From NCBI GenBank assembly GCA_910589415.1, contig OU342634.1:45311723-45375722 (forward strand): DNA of 64,000 nucleotides. Direction: 5' to 3'. The DNA comes from Malachius bipustulatus (taxonomy: Eukaryota; Arthropoda; Insecta; Coleoptera; Melyridae). Under the pieces are notes generated by a model, which had not been told where the DNA came from, searched no databases, and saw only the letters and a list, made by a program, of their open reading frames with translations. The position numbers were made by a program, and so were the translations under genes. Of this stretch, positions 49,521-62,104 are shown piece by piece. How positions within the stretch are numbered: position 1 is the stretch's first letter; each line of letters opens with the position of its first letter.

Positions 49521-51230
49521 TGCATTAGGATTCCTTCTCGCTTGAACTTCACTCTCAAATCTTTATATTCTTCGCAGTGTGCTTTATCGTTCAACAGCTT
49601 TCTGTGACAATTCCACCCACCACGTCTGATTTTTAACTAATTGGATAATGATTTTGCTCTGTCGAAAAAAACGACCCCTCCCATATTTTTATCATGACCG
49701 GAACGACTCTTGGGTAGTCACCTTCTTCTCTAGAGCTAATTTTTATAAAACGCAATGGCATTAGTTTGACCACGTTTTTTCCACGTTTGCCCAACAAAAA
49801 TTTTCGTTTGTCTACACCCTCCAAAAAAAGTTAAGTACCTATGTCAAAATTAAAAAAAAATAATGCAATAATACATAAAAATAAGAATGCAAGTCTCATG
49901 GTTGTGGAATCCGTGAAAAAGGGACTAGGTATACTTATTAGGTCTCTTTCCGTTATAAATTTGTAAGATTATTTTATAAATCTGTATTGAATTCAAATAA
50001 TCGTTTTTTTATTCTCTGGAGCACTATTAAAAAAAATTTAATCGACATGGATAAATGCGCTTCGCTTTGAAATGATTCATCTGAGGATTGTTTATTCGCA
50101 TTTACTCAACAATTGGGGTTAAAAATAGCTTATTGAGTTGTTTTTCATTTACTTATTTCATTGATGAATGATTCGGAATCGACCTTTGAAAATTTCATTG
50201 GTGATAAATTGAAATTTTCTTGATGTATTGTTTAGAAAACGCGATACAAAGTTGATTGTATTAACTTCCGAAAGTGTTTTATAGTCGCCATAAATTTTAT
50301 ATCGATATTCCATTCTTCACCTATTAAAAACATCAAGGAATTCTGAAATCATAAAAATCCACCAAAAATCACAAAAAAATATCGACCGACACGTACGACT
50401 ATAAATAATTAATTTTGCTTTGCGTTCATATTTATTGCATCACATCAGCACATGATTACACAGATTAATTGTTATTTTCAAATATTGGCGTTGGAACATT
50501 CACAATTTTGATACATCATTAATGTTCCCCACGTGTCAAAACAGCGGATTTTTAATCCTAACATCCGATTATTATTTACGTGTTGCATTAATATTAACAA
50601 ATAATTCGAGGAGGGGAGGATTTCGACTGATTCATTTCGACTCATCGTGAAGCGTCGCGAAGAAGTTACCGGCAGCAGTTTTTTATTTACCTCCCGATAC
50701 CTAATGAGATTTGTAGGTAGGTATTCAAGTTTGCTGCTAAAAGTATGAAATTCGTATTAATGGAGCTTCTTGATAATTGGCTACCTTGACCTCTCCCCTA
50801 TTAAGGATAAGTTACTTATTCGAATGACCTACTTTATTATATAAGTTATACAAAGTATGTATTGTGTTATCAGTTATCACTTAAACTTCCATTCATATGT
50901 TTATACAATAAGAATATGTAATAATATAATAATGCGATAATGTTTTATTGTTATCTACTTAAGGAAACTGAGTTAAGAAAACAATGGCACAAATTCTATG
51001 GGTCACTTCCCGAATACAAAGATTCAAACTGTTATTTGGAATATTACTATAATCGAAATTTAAAAAAAATCACCAGATTTTTGATAATATTACCGTTATT
51101 ATTATTAGTACTTTATTATCGCTTCTTTAATATGGGTTTCCAGATCAAAATCTTGTCTCGTGGTTCCAATTTTTTCCAATAATCTGTCTCATATTATACT
51201 TATTTATAGCTTTAGATACAATAAACTTTA

Positions 51231-52353
51231 GGTCCCTAATTTAAGCATGACACATTTTTTTTAAATTAATATTTTTTAAAACTGATGACGAGGGATTTTC
51301 GAGCTATTTTCGAGCTCTTCAATGGTATTTTCGAGCTGTCTCTAGCTTTCACCGTTTTCCGGAAAATCGCAATTTTTTTATTTGTAATGCTTACATTACA
51401 CCTGACTTTTTTAAATTCAATCTGTGGAGAAACCCAAACAACACAGGAATTTCGAGCTATTTTCGAGCTACTCAATGAGATTTTCGAGCTGTTCCTAGCT
51501 CTCGTAATTTTCCGGAAAAACGAAAAAAACCGCTTCGTCGTGCTAGGATTTGACCTCAATTTTGAAAGTACGTACTCCCGGAAAAACCGAAAAGCACAGG
51601 AATTTCGAGCTATTTTCGAGCTACTCAATGAGATTTTCGAGCTGTTCCTAGCTCTCGTAATTTTCCGAAAAAACGAAAAAAACCGCTTCGTCGTGCTAGG
51701 ATTTGACCTCAATTTTGAAAGTACGTACTCCCGGAAAAAACGAAAAGCACAGGAATTTCGAGCTATTTTCGAGCTACTCAATGAGATTTTCGAGCTGTTT
51801 GTAGCTCTTTTCATTTTCCGGAAAAACGAAAAAAACCGCTTAGTCGTGCTAGAATCGGACCTAAATTTAGTAAGTAAGTACATACTCCCAGAAAAAACGA
51901 AAAGCACAGGACTTTTGAGCTATTTTCGAGCTACAAACAGCTCGAAAATCTCGTTGAGTAGCTCGAAAATCGCTCGAAATTCCTGTGCTTTTCGTTTTTT
52001 CCGTGAGTACCTACGTACTTTCAAAATTGAGGTCAAATCCTAGCACGACAAAGCGGTTTTTTTCGTTTTTCCGGAAAATTACGAGAGCTAGGAACAGCTC
52101 GAAAATCTCATTTAGTAGCTCGAAAATAGCTCGAAATTCCTGTGCTGTTTGGGTTTCTCCACAGATTGAATTTAAAAAGTCAGGTGTAATGTAAGCATTA
52201 CAAATTAAAAAATTGCGATTTTCCGGAAAACGGTGAAAGCTAGAGAGAGCTCGAAAATACCATTGAAAACTCGAAAATAGCTCGAAAATCCCTCGTCATC
52301 AGTTTTAAAAAATATTAATTTTTAAAAAATGTGCCATGCTTAAATTAGGGACC
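51231..52353. mobile_element. 1.12-kb foldback element with 153-bp internal repeats and TA flanks
   Basis: It begins GGTCCCTAATTTAAGCATG and ends in the inverted copy (CATGCTTAAATTAGGGACC), with TA on each side (51229-51230 and 52354-52355). The left arm holds three or four tandem units of 153-157 bp (starts near 51445, 51598, 51751 and 51908), each with several TTTTCGAGCT motifs. The right arm holds the same sequence inverted with fewer units. The whole region can fold into a long hairpin. Open frames of 213-252 codons on both strands reflect the 153-bp period, not a protein. Confidence 0.75.
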
Positions 52354-53534
52354 TATAAACTTATCCAGAACAAAACGTAAGTCATATTTTATTATTCCAA
52401 TAATAATAGACAAGCTAGTTAGTATTGCATTGTCATCGAGTTCTGAGGTATGCTGAAAGTTTCGAGCCTCTGGCTCTTCGAGAAATTAGTTTAAAATCGA
52501 TTGCAAGATTTGATCACAGACAGGATTCTATCTTACTATGTACCTACTTGTAACGCCGATGTTATTTTAACCATATTCACTAACACTAACCGAATTACAT
52601 AGATACATATTAACATTATAATGAGATGAGATAAGCCAAGTGTTAAAGAAATTATATGAATATATATACTTCTGAAATCGATTCTATTTCCTTTGCAAGC
52701 AAGGACAAAATTAGTTCCTTTTTGATTACATGCCTTATGCGCATCAATCTTGGATAATGTTTATGAAAATTGCACCGAAAGCAATATATTTCATATAACG
52801 AAGTGTCAGCAGCGATAAAATTGCAATTTCCATATAAATCGCACTTCATAATACCTGCATTCTTGAATTATTCATTCAAAATGCATAAGGAAGACTGGTT
52901 GTCATTCTGAAAGATCATCTTAGTAAAATACATCTCTTTGATTCGTCAGAAGTTGCACAATATTTTTTTTTACATTATTTTACATAATCCAATCAGAAAA
53001 TATTCATATAATGATCATTATTATTATTGTGGTGGTAAAATTAGCATACCACACTTACTAACTATGTGACTCTGTTAAATTGTATTATAATTATTTTAAT
53101 TTACAAAAAAAAATTGAAATCATTACTAAACCCATGAATTTTTTTCCCATTTAATTATTATCTCAGTTTTCAGACACTTTTTGCCAAAAATAAGTAATGG
53201 TATGGTAACAATGCTAAATAAGATCGAACACACTTAATTTAAAACTCCAAGATTGCATGATTTCGATCAGTATAAAGTCCAGACAGCAGAATTTGCATAC
53301 TTGGTACAAACATGCGTGAATTGAAATTATGTATTTCGTCAATCATAAACTGTTATTTTTGGCTGTAAGACTCAATTATTGCGCTGTAGAATCAAAAGTT
53401 CCGGAATTCAGATTCGTGTAATCAATAATAATTACGCCGCAAGAACTTTTTCTTGTAGGTAATAAGACTTTTCCCACTCACTCAAATTTTTTTTAATAGC
53501 TACTACATGCCATAATTGAATAGAATTGTTTTTG

Positions 53535-53990
53535 TGTTAGTCAATTCGCTAAAAGTCACCTGTCATCTGAGCGCCAGTTCCGCGCATAAAAGCCAGTGGA
53601 GTTTTGAATGCCAACAGGGAAAGATCATTTTTGGTGAATGATAGCAAGATAGTTTGGATTATCACGGAAGTAAGCTAAGCTAGTAAGTAAACAGTGGAGT
53701 CTTGAGTCTAGTTTGGAATGCTAATGCTATCAGCCAATCTGGTTTCAAGTGAAATGACCAGATACAGATAGGAGGCAGCACAATTATTGTGCAAGTCTAT
53801 TATTAGAGTAGAGCTGCGTTAGTGTAATGAATGAAGGAATTGTAACAGAAGTGGTTGAAGAAGAAGAAGTGGTTAATAATAAAAATAAATAGATATTGAA
53901 AATAATTATTATTTTAATATTGTATAAATATTGAGCTGCAAAAGTTATTTCTCAATAAATAATGTATGTATGTATGTGAAATTTTTGGCA
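53535..53990 (+). mobile_element. Possible solo LTR with a primer-site-like tail
   Basis: Begins TGTTAG; has a TATA-like GCGCATAAAAGCC (53582) and AATAAA (53954), and is followed by TTTTTGGCATTAGAACGCTCG, which has the flavour of an LTR end plus primer-binding region. No matching second LTR was found in the window. Tentative. Confidence 0.3.
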
Positions 53991-54104
53991 TTAGAACGCT
54001 CGCTATTTGACCTGACCTGACAAATTTTTGAAAGATTTGGTGGAATCGGGCTCACTTACAAAAGAAAATTACAACGTTTAATACAGTGAAGATATATGCA
54101 ATGG

Positions 54105-54270
54105 GCGATTTTTTTTAAAATTATTACTACTTTTTTATTTAGTTTTTTTTTTATTTTTGTTTTTTTTATTCTTTTTTTTTAATTCTTTTTTTAATCCTTT
54201 TTTTTTATTTATTTATTTATTTTTATTTTTTTTAATTTTATTTTTATTTTTTTTTATTTATTTTTTCTTG
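54105..54270 (+). repeat. T-rich low-complexity tract
   Basis: About 150 bp almost wholly of T with single A or C (TTTTATTTATTTATTTTTATT). Probably an expanded poly-T or retroelement tail in the SoxD intron. Confidence 0.8.
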
Positions 54271-54389
54271 GGAGCAGGGATCAGGGGTCGACAATGATCA
54301 CAACGCGTCAATAAATAATATATTTTAAAATTTGAAAAATCAAGATTTAGTCTCCTCTTATACGTATCTATAGTATTTTATTAGATTTT

Positions 54390-55310
54390 TTGCAAGGTCC
54401 GGTTTACAAAAAAAAAAAAAAAAAATCATGCTGACCGGACTTCGAAAAAATCGAATTTTCGCTGACCGGATTTCCGACTTAGCTATAATATTTTTCCAAG
54501 CTGACTGGACTTTCTCTCAACGGTCATTCAAAAAAATTAAGCTCACCGCACTTTACAAAAATTGAATTTTCGAGCTGGACTTTGTCAAACCGGACTTTGC
54601 AAAAACCTATTTAACCGAGTTGACTGGACTTCGTCTAAACAGACCTAAAAACCATAATCGAGCTGACCGAACTTTACCTACAAAATAATTGATTTTCTAG
54701 CTAACTAGATCTTGTCTAAACGGACCTTAAAAAAAAATCAAGCTGACCGGGCTTTACGAAAATCGATTTCTGGAGTTGACTGGATTTCGTCTAAACGGAC
54801 CTAAAAACAAAATCGAGCTGACCGGGCTTTGCAAAAGTCGATTTTTCCAGCTAACTGGACCTTGTTTAAACGCACATACAAAAAAAAACTAAATCGAGCT
54901 GACTGGACTTTACAAAAATCGATTTTTCGAATTGACTGGGCTTTGTCTGAACGAACCTTAAAAAAAAATCGAGCTGACCGGACTTTGGTAAAATCGATTT
55001 CTCGAGCTGACTGCATACTTTCTCTAACCGGACTTTGCAGAAATCTATTTTTCGAGCTGACTGTATTTTGTCTGAAAGGAGTTAAAAAAAATCGAGTTGA
55101 CTGGATTTTACAAAAACAATTTCTTTCAAGCCAATTGGACTTTCTCTAAACCTTACAAAAAATCGAGCTGACCGTACAAAAATCGATTTTTCTAACCGAC
55201 TGGACTTTGTCTAATTCTATTTTTAGAGCCCACTGGACTTCGTCTAAAAGGACAAAAAAAATCGAGCTGACCGAACTTTGACAAACCGGACACTGCAAAA
55301 AAAGAGGTTC
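54390..55310 (+). repeat. Degenerate minisatellite, ~75-82 bp unit
   Basis: AAATCGAGCTGACCGGACTTT, then AAAATCGATTTTTCGAGCTGAC, then TGGACTTTGTCTAAACGGACC recurs about a dozen times, for example at 54659, 54741, 54814, 54896 and 54970. Poly-A stretches separate units. The tail (CTTGTACTGCTTAGAATCT, CACGAGCCGCCA) resembles the tail of the block at 49000-49520, so both come from one dispersed element. Confidence 0.7.
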
Positions 55311-55529
55311 TGGATCTTGTACTGCTTAGAATCTATGCTTCACCAACTTTGAAATCCACGAGCCGCCATTTTTTCTCCACAAAATTGGCCATTGTACATT
55401 CAACATTTTGAACGTAGTGTACAGGGTGAGCGAAACATTGTCTCCTCTTCGACAAGGTTTCATTTTCGAAAGTATTAACAAAAAAAAAAAATTCATAATA
55501 CCTAATTAAGGAAAAAAATTCATACTTAC

Positions 55530-56099
55530 GAATTATTGATCGAATTAGGTGTACTAGACGGTGTCGGCCTTTTCTCTTCCCTAATCGTACTGCTGTTAAT
55601 TTTCGACGTCAATTTCTTCAACACGTTATCCATACTCCTCTTCAACGGATGTGACGAACTATTATTATTGAACAAACTACTATTATTATTATTATGAAAA
55701 CTACTCTTCAAATCAGGACTACTGCATTCGGACGAATTCCTCCTGCTCCCCTGATTCTCCAACGACAACGACGAGATACTGCTCGGAGGTAGGAGGTTAT
55801 TCCCGACATCGCTGGAGGATATCCGGGGTGTTTTTGGAGGGATCCTGTCCTCATCCTCGCTATTCGAGGCGCTTGTTGAGGACTCGGAGAGCTTGTAGAA
55901 CGAGGGGGTGGAATTGTTGACCATTGAATGGGCGTCTTCTTCGCCGATGTCGCTCAGATTGGCGCTGCTGGTCTCGTCTAGGTCAGTTAGGCCGCCGCCG
56001 TCACTGCTGCCGCCGACGATCGTGGGCGGTAATGGGGCGGAAGTGTCTGGTCCTTCTTGGAATTTTGTTGGGGGGGATTTCCGTTTTGATGACATAGTT
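55530..56099 (-). CDS. SoxD-like transcription factor, first coding exon (N-terminal ~188 aa)
   Basis: Seen: on the minus strand a pyrimidine-rich acceptor (TTTGTTTCAG) ends at 56100, the exon opens AACT and the first ATG is at 56095. The frame stays open to a consensus donor (GTAAGTATG) just below 55530, so the 570-bp exon is bounded by good splice sites at both ends. The protein starts MSSKRKSPPTKFQEG, then runs through low-complexity acidic/Ser/Gly/Asn-rich sequence, with a basic-amphipathic patch near residues 163-180 (LKRSMDNVLKKLTSKI). That patch recalls the KGSLADVVDTLKQKK-type segment of vertebrate Sox5/6. The last codon is split after two bases (TC), which fits the exon at 46235-46388. 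Known: SoxD proteins are nuclear HMG-box factors that dimerise through a coiled coil. Inferred: this is the N terminus of the SoxD gene. The 5' UTR is spliced, so the promoter lies upstream of 56.1 kb or outside the window. The exon itself is near certain; the SoxD name is likely but not proven, since no HMG box is in the window. Confidence 0.78.
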
Positions 56100-57165
56100 C
56101 TGAAACAAATATAATATAATGTAATTAAGGCAATCATTAATGAATTATTACTATACTATAACTAGTGAAATTTATTATGCATGTTAGAAGTAGAGGGTAA
56201 TGTAAGCACCGAACTTCTCAAGGAGCCAAATCAAGCTGAGTTTCAAAAAAACGTCACTATCGTTGACATATCGTTGAAATTTAATAATCTAGGTAATCAG
56301 TTTTATGTCCTCATGAGCTTTCCAGATCTGAAAGAGCGCTGACTTCGTCTGGAGCATATACAACGCTTACGAGGCCTGGGACAAGACGGCTTTCTTCAAC
56401 GTCTTATTGCGCATGTTGAGGACATTTTCTTATCTTGCGGGTGCACGAGGTTCTCCTCTTTATTCGGCCATAACTAGACCTACTTCTTCGACGAGCCGCG
56501 CATCGATTACAAGAACCCGTTATTTGTTTTATAAAATCGAACAAGAAATTTTGATGAAAATGGGCCTCACTGAGCTTTGAGTCATTAAGTCTATATTGAA
56601 GAGTCTAGAAGTTAATAACTCTATATGGCAAAGCAAATAAGTTATTAATTCATTATAAACCTCGTCTTTTATTTGTAATTTTCCCTATTATTAACACACG
56701 CTGAGCTATAATGAGTGTAAGTATTATCCAATTTATTACATAACTGTATGCAAAAAGTGTACAAGAATAATTTAAATAATACCCAAGTAGGTATATAATA
56801 ATATAAGTAAGTACGTATCTATAATATGTATAATTTTGTTTAATAGGTAATAAAAAAATGATTAAAATGCACATATTTGTTATTATTTTATCTAACATAT
56901 AGAGACAACATCCCTGGACCAGTTGAACGATTTGAACACGCATCATTATAATATTTATGATTTTTTAAAGCAATTTGGGAAAAATCTTCATAATTTTTGT
57001 ACCAAACCGATTATGTATAAAAATAATATTTTCTTCTCGCATTCATGCACTATTTTTATGTTCAATATTATTTTAAATCAATGCTACCTCCTGTGAAATA
57101 AACATACTAGATATTTGGAACGAATAATAGTTGTTTCGACCCACTTAAAGAAGATAAACTCCTGC
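56100..57165. other. Intron upstream of the first SoxD coding exon
   Basis: Follows from the acceptor at 56100-56101. The upstream untranslated exon was not identified. Sequence is AT-rich with no other feature. Confidence 0.45.
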
Positions 57166-57169
57166 TGCA

Positions 57170-57215
57170 TATAATTGGAGCCCCACGTTGGGCGCCAATT
57201 TGAAGGTCTTTTTTT
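57170..57215 (+). mobile_element. Retrotransposon-end signature
   Basis: GGAGCCCCACGTTGGGCGCC with a following AATTTGAAGGTC resembles a junction seen in insect LTR retrotransposons; this is from memory and weak. The rest of the element was not recognised in the flanks. Confidence 0.25.
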
Positions 57216-57794
57216 TTCCAACTCACAAATTACCTCGTCGAACGACCCTAATAGTAGAAGTTACTGTGTTTTCGAGGGCGCTCTTCCCGAAAATCGTGTT
57301 TTTATCCTTTTTCGAAATAGCTCTTCGAAAATCGTTACGGATTTCGGGATGCGGTTTTTGATATCGAAAATAGATCAGAAAACTTAAGAAAAGGTTGCTT
57401 TCACCACCAGTTTATCTAGCATAGTTTTGCTAGAAGTGAGGGTCCAAAAATCGCCCATTTTTTAAAGACTATTTGGCAATTTTAGGGGTAGTTTTGGGAG
57501 AGGGGGTTGAAATTATACTTTTTTCGTTATCATAATATAGCTAAGGTATATAGGTGTCCCAGAATAACTATGTACCTATTCATAATTTTCAGGCGTGACA
57601 TGCAGGGAACATTAAAACCAATTTTTTTTTCCTATAACATGTGCCCCGAAAGGTCTGGTTGTAGAAATACAGGATGTGAAAGTAAAAATAAAAATAGTTT
57701 TTTTAATTAATATCTCAAAGATCCTTTTTGCCGTTTTTGGTAAAATTAGGCAGTGTTGTTCGTTGTGATATATAAGACGCAAAGTAACTAGGTA

Positions 57795-58256
57795 ATAATT
57801 ATGAGTTCCGGTGGTGTCCCAGGGGGGAGGAGGGGAGAGTCTCACGATTAATAGTGACAAAATAATGTACCTAAGCCACTGACTTGTTTACAAACTTTAT
57901 ATTTTTTTGGGTTAAACAGCTAAAAATACAACTTTTCTTGTTTCCTGATTTCTTTCGTATCTTACTTCGTTTTCGAGAAATAAAATAAAATCCGCTTAAA
58001 TGCATATCGAAAATTTTATTTTAATTTTAATGATTTTATTTTATAAGTTTTTCGACTTGCACTAAGGCGGATTTTAATTTTTTTTCCTCGAAAACAAAGT
58101 AAGATACGAAAAAAATCAAGAAACAAAAACGTTTTATTTTTAGCTATACTTTTAACCAGAAAAAATAATTTGTAATTACGCGTTTTGTAAATATTATTCG
58201 TGAGACTGCCCCCCCTCCCCTCCCCCCCCCGGGTCGCATCTGGAACTCATAATTAT
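57795..58256. mobile_element. 462-bp foldback MITE with C/G-homopolymer shoulders
   Basis: ATAATTATGAG with GTTCC at the left end is mirrored by GGAACTCATAATTAT at the right. Just inside, a G-rich run (57820-57837) faces a C-rich run (58208-58231). Deeper matches include TCGTATCTTACTTCGTTTTC (57956-57975) against its complement (58093-58112). The arms are diverged, so the copy is old. Confidence 0.6.
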
Positions 58257-59016
58257 GAAAATTTCACGCCATCAATTTTCAGCCAATAAAGTACGAGCAT
58301 TGCTTACCGTTGCCATGGTTATTTGTGTATTATATCGGAAATTTTCTCCTCCAGGGCTAAGCTGGAGAGTATTATAGTGGAAATTTTTTGACGTTTAAAA
58401 GTGACAACTAGGAACTTTATAAACGTCAACTGTTAACTGTTGCTGTTATTAATATTAATCAACCAATGCGTTTTGTTAAAGTTTCTATTATAATTTAATA
58501 TTAAAGTGATGTTTTCGCGTATTACCACGTATGAAATCACGGATTCACTATCTAAAAAATGATCTGAAGAAACCTAATTTACCTAATTTAGTAATTCTAT
58601 GTGAAATAGATAGGTACTTACATAATTTTTCGGATTAAATCACGGCTAATTCATGGGGGTTCGACCACTTTATCTTTATAATTAATTATATGGCACTTTT
58701 TGTTGATAGAATCCATCTGCTGAGAGTGCTGAGCAAATCCTTGCGCTTTGGAAAGAATGGCATCTAAACAATACTAATCATAATTACTATTGTACCACAA
58801 TTGTCGACTTATCATAACCAAAAACCACACTCGGCTGGTGAAGTTTAGAAACTAAAATTTGTGTTTGACAGCGCTAATAATGGCGGCTCAGTTATTAAAC
58901 GTCAGTTTGGCGTTGTCACGTGATTATGTTACGCCGCCATGTCATATTTTTATTCAACAATATTAAATTGTAATTTTTCTATTCAAAACTAATTTTGTTG
59001 TGAAATTTTCTTTCCA

Positions 59017-59168
59017 AATACCACTCGAAATCAAATTATACCAGGAAATTTTGTTCTCGCTTACGAATATTTAAAAAAAATTATCCCTCGCCTTCGGCTC
59101 GCGATAATTTTCAAAATATTCGTGAGCTCGAAAAAATTTCCGGAAATAATTTGACCTCTAGTGGTATT
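59017..59168. mobile_element. 152-bp palindromic mini-element
   Basis: AATACCACT at the left and AGTGGTATT at the right frame an almost continuous palindrome. Inner arms pair TTCTCGCTTACGAATATTT with AAAATATTCGTGAGCTCGAA, and the centre is the hairpin CTCGCCTTCGGCTCGCG. Probably a very short MITE. A single copy is seen in this window. Confidence 0.55.
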
Positions 59169-59169
59169 A

Positions 59170-62100
59170 CATGTGAGAATTTCACCAAGTCAGCAAAAGG
59201 AGCTTTGAGATATTAATAAAGAAACGATTTAGTTTTTAAACTGTAACACCATGTAAGTATCTTAAAAATGAGATATTTTAGGATAGTTAACAAAAAAAAA
59301 TTTGACGTCCTTTATCATGCCTGGAAATTATGGAATAGTTATTCTGGAACAGCCTGGATAACGAGTAAGTGGCGAAATCGAGGCAGTTTTTGTACTAATA
59401 CGTTCTATAGGTGTGGAAAATGAGGAGAGATCAGGAAAATTAAAATTCCTTTATGCACCAAAATGTGAGAGATGGACGTATTTTTTAATCGCATTGCGAA
59501 ATTCTCAACGCTCTTCAAAACATTTTACCAAAACTGCATGTATTTTTGACAAATATTTCCCCTTTTTTGGTCACTTGACCGCGCGCACTTGCGAAGGACG
59601 CAAAACTGATTTTTGGAAACAGGCGACCTCTCCTATTTTGGTCTAGCGGAGGTTTTTCATTACCTACAATCGTTCCACATGCACTAGGTATATTAACATT
59701 TCATATTTTTTCATACCGAAATCTCTATGCATGCACGATCGAAAAGACGGCAAATTTTTTTTTTATATACTCTCTAGCTTGAATTTTTTTTTATTCACAG
59801 TAATAGATTTTGAACTTTGATAGGTCTACCATAGACGATGATATACCAATAGCAGCAGTCTCAGATAATCAATTTTTCGATTACGCATAGCTTCCTGAAA
59901 AATAATCTGTTTTCTATAGGTAGATTTTTTCGAAATCGTTTCAAAAATTTGTTTGCGCAGTTCCGCATTTTAAAAATAACGATTTTAGTAAAAAGATAAA
60001 ATAAATAATGTATTTTTTGATGATCAGCCATGCATATTTCATAAGAACCATAACCAACTTCACCTCTCTTATCATACGTACGTTTATATTATGGATAATA
60101 ACCAAAGCTCCATTTTCAAGGTAAAAATCAAGAAAACAAAGTAACAAAGCGGAATCGATTAATTGACTAATTATTTTAATTATAATTTTTATCGCATTTA
60201 CAAAACGCGATTAAATGAAGGTAAATGTTAATATCTTCCCGAGTGAAGTGAAATGGACTCTGACTTTCAGGTGATTAGTTGAAATGCAATTTGACATCAT
60301 TTGTGTACGGAAATTGTACGGATCATCTTCCCGGTCCTCACAGCTCCTCCTTAGGATTAATTGCTTTGATTCATCAGGAACTCTATCATCTTCCCAGTCC
60401 AGAATATACAGAAATAGGCAAATTGACCTCCTCCACGCCGTTAGGAGGTAAATTATTCCAACAGATTAGCAACTCTATCCGTTTAGACTTTAAGTTTCTG
60501 TAAGTTGTGATTGAGAGGTTTAATTTATATATGTATGTACCTACTTCAAATTCTAAATCTACTGTTGCTACTGGAGTTTTCAGTAGATAGAAGTCTGAAA
60601 GATATTAAGAATGGTAGAATTATTATTGTCTTTTCAGAAACAAATCCTACATTATTTTTCAAAGTAAATTTTTCTCAATCAAGCGTTCTAGCAAAGGATT
60701 TTTTGAATAACGTGAGGGCTGGTCTATCCTGAGACCAATACAGCATGTAAAAGTTTTAATTAAAAAAAGTTTTTAGAATGAAATTCGTTTAATTTTAACC
60801 CTTGCTTGTCAAAAGGCGTTCTACGTTTTATGAAAATTAGATTTTCGTATACCTAATTCAATAAGTAATTTCGAAACATTGAAAAGTGTGAACTTGATCT
60901 TAATGATCATTTATTAATCTAGTTCGATGGAGCAGCATTCCACTAAGATAATAAAAAGCTCGACTGAATGGGGCTTACCTGTTGTACCGCATAATATAAC
61001 CCAGAATACAGCTTAAATAATTGCCTATTATTAAGACTAAATTACATATGTATACAAATCGTGTTATGTATACAGATTGAGATCATATTAAAAGCTTTTT
61101 CGTAACAAACGCATCGATCGTTCAATGAACCTGTGTTTACCTGTAATTTTTCAGGAATTTCAACGTAATTTACTACTATTTCCGATCAGCTTCAACAAAG
61201 GTAGATTTTTTTGTTTTTTAATAAACCTTCCGTATCGTATACAGGAGAGTGTTCCACTTTTACTCATATTAATATCTAAGTTTTTTTATGATCAATAATT
61301 ACTTCTCTCGAACTTCAAACCAAATTTGGGCTACAACACAACACTATAAAAAGAATGTTGTACACGATGTAATCTGCTAAGTGCAAGTTTATTTTTTGAC
61401 GACGGGCTACATGAAAATAAAGTGAACATGTTTAAAATTTTACAGCCATTTATTTTAAGTCTTCCATTGTTTTTCCAGGTCATTAGACTCGCACAATTAG
61501 TTGGCTACGTCAAATTAGTGTGCGTGATTAATTATTAGTAGATAATCCGTGAAGGAAAACCGATTTAAATATACGCGCATACATTGTCTTGTATAAGAGT
61601 GGAAATATTAGCACCGAACGTCGTATTAAGAAGTTATAATAAGAAGGGACTAAAATATCTTAAGTGACCGCAATTCCAAAGTTAAGGTGTATTTCTATCC
61701 CGATCTTCTCAATGAAATTCCATTAAAGATTTCAGGAAGAGGAATCGTCAGGTTTTTAGAGAGTGCTCAAAAAACAACATACACATACTCATGCACCATT
61801 TTCTAGCCTGGCATGAATAACGTATGGGAAAAAATAAATTCACAGATAACTTCATCCGATTTTTATTGGTATTGGTAATAATAGAACTCGAAAAATTAAT
61901 ATGGTGACATCCAAACCGTTTTTCTACCGCATCTTCAACCATTTTCAAGTTATATCTAGGCGAGAGTAAAAAAATGTACCATTTTTTTCCGCCCTTGCCG
62001 TTTGCAAGACTATAAATTCCATTTATCCACAACCAATGTATTAAACAGGTGTTTATGAAAATTGTGGCAAATGTCCCTTTTCATTGCAATAACGCACTAT
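59170..62100. other. No recognised feature
   Basis: AT-rich. Frames at 59413-59646, 60279-60503 and 61748-62032 have no recognised similarity and no splice support. Confidence 0.45.
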
Positions 62101-62104
62101 TTCT

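Larger units (their letters stand above)
46389..55529 (-). other. Intron of the SoxD-like gene (9.1 kb)
   Basis: Defined by the donor at 55521-55529 and the acceptor at 46389-46390, with matching codon phase. It contains transposon debris only: a LINE reverse transcriptase relic carrying a hammerhead element (48.0-48.9 kb), two related minisatellite blocks (49.0-49.5 and 54.4-55.3 kb), a foldback element (51.2-52.35 kb) and an LTR-like block (53.5-54.0 kb). No additional exon with good splice sites was recognised, but small untranslated or alternative exons cannot be excluded. Confidence 0.65.

Noticed and set aside
51280..51305. CTGATGACGAGGG as a hammerhead start
   Set aside because: Part of the foldback arm; the required GAAA and stems are absent.
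51266..52043. Open frames of 213 and 252 codons on opposite strands
   Set aside because: Both follow the 153-bp period of a palindromic element. Overlapping frames on both strands with Ser/Arg/Phe repeats are a by-product.
55908..56114. Plus-strand 68-codon frame
   Set aside because: Antisense shadow of the SoxD coding exon.
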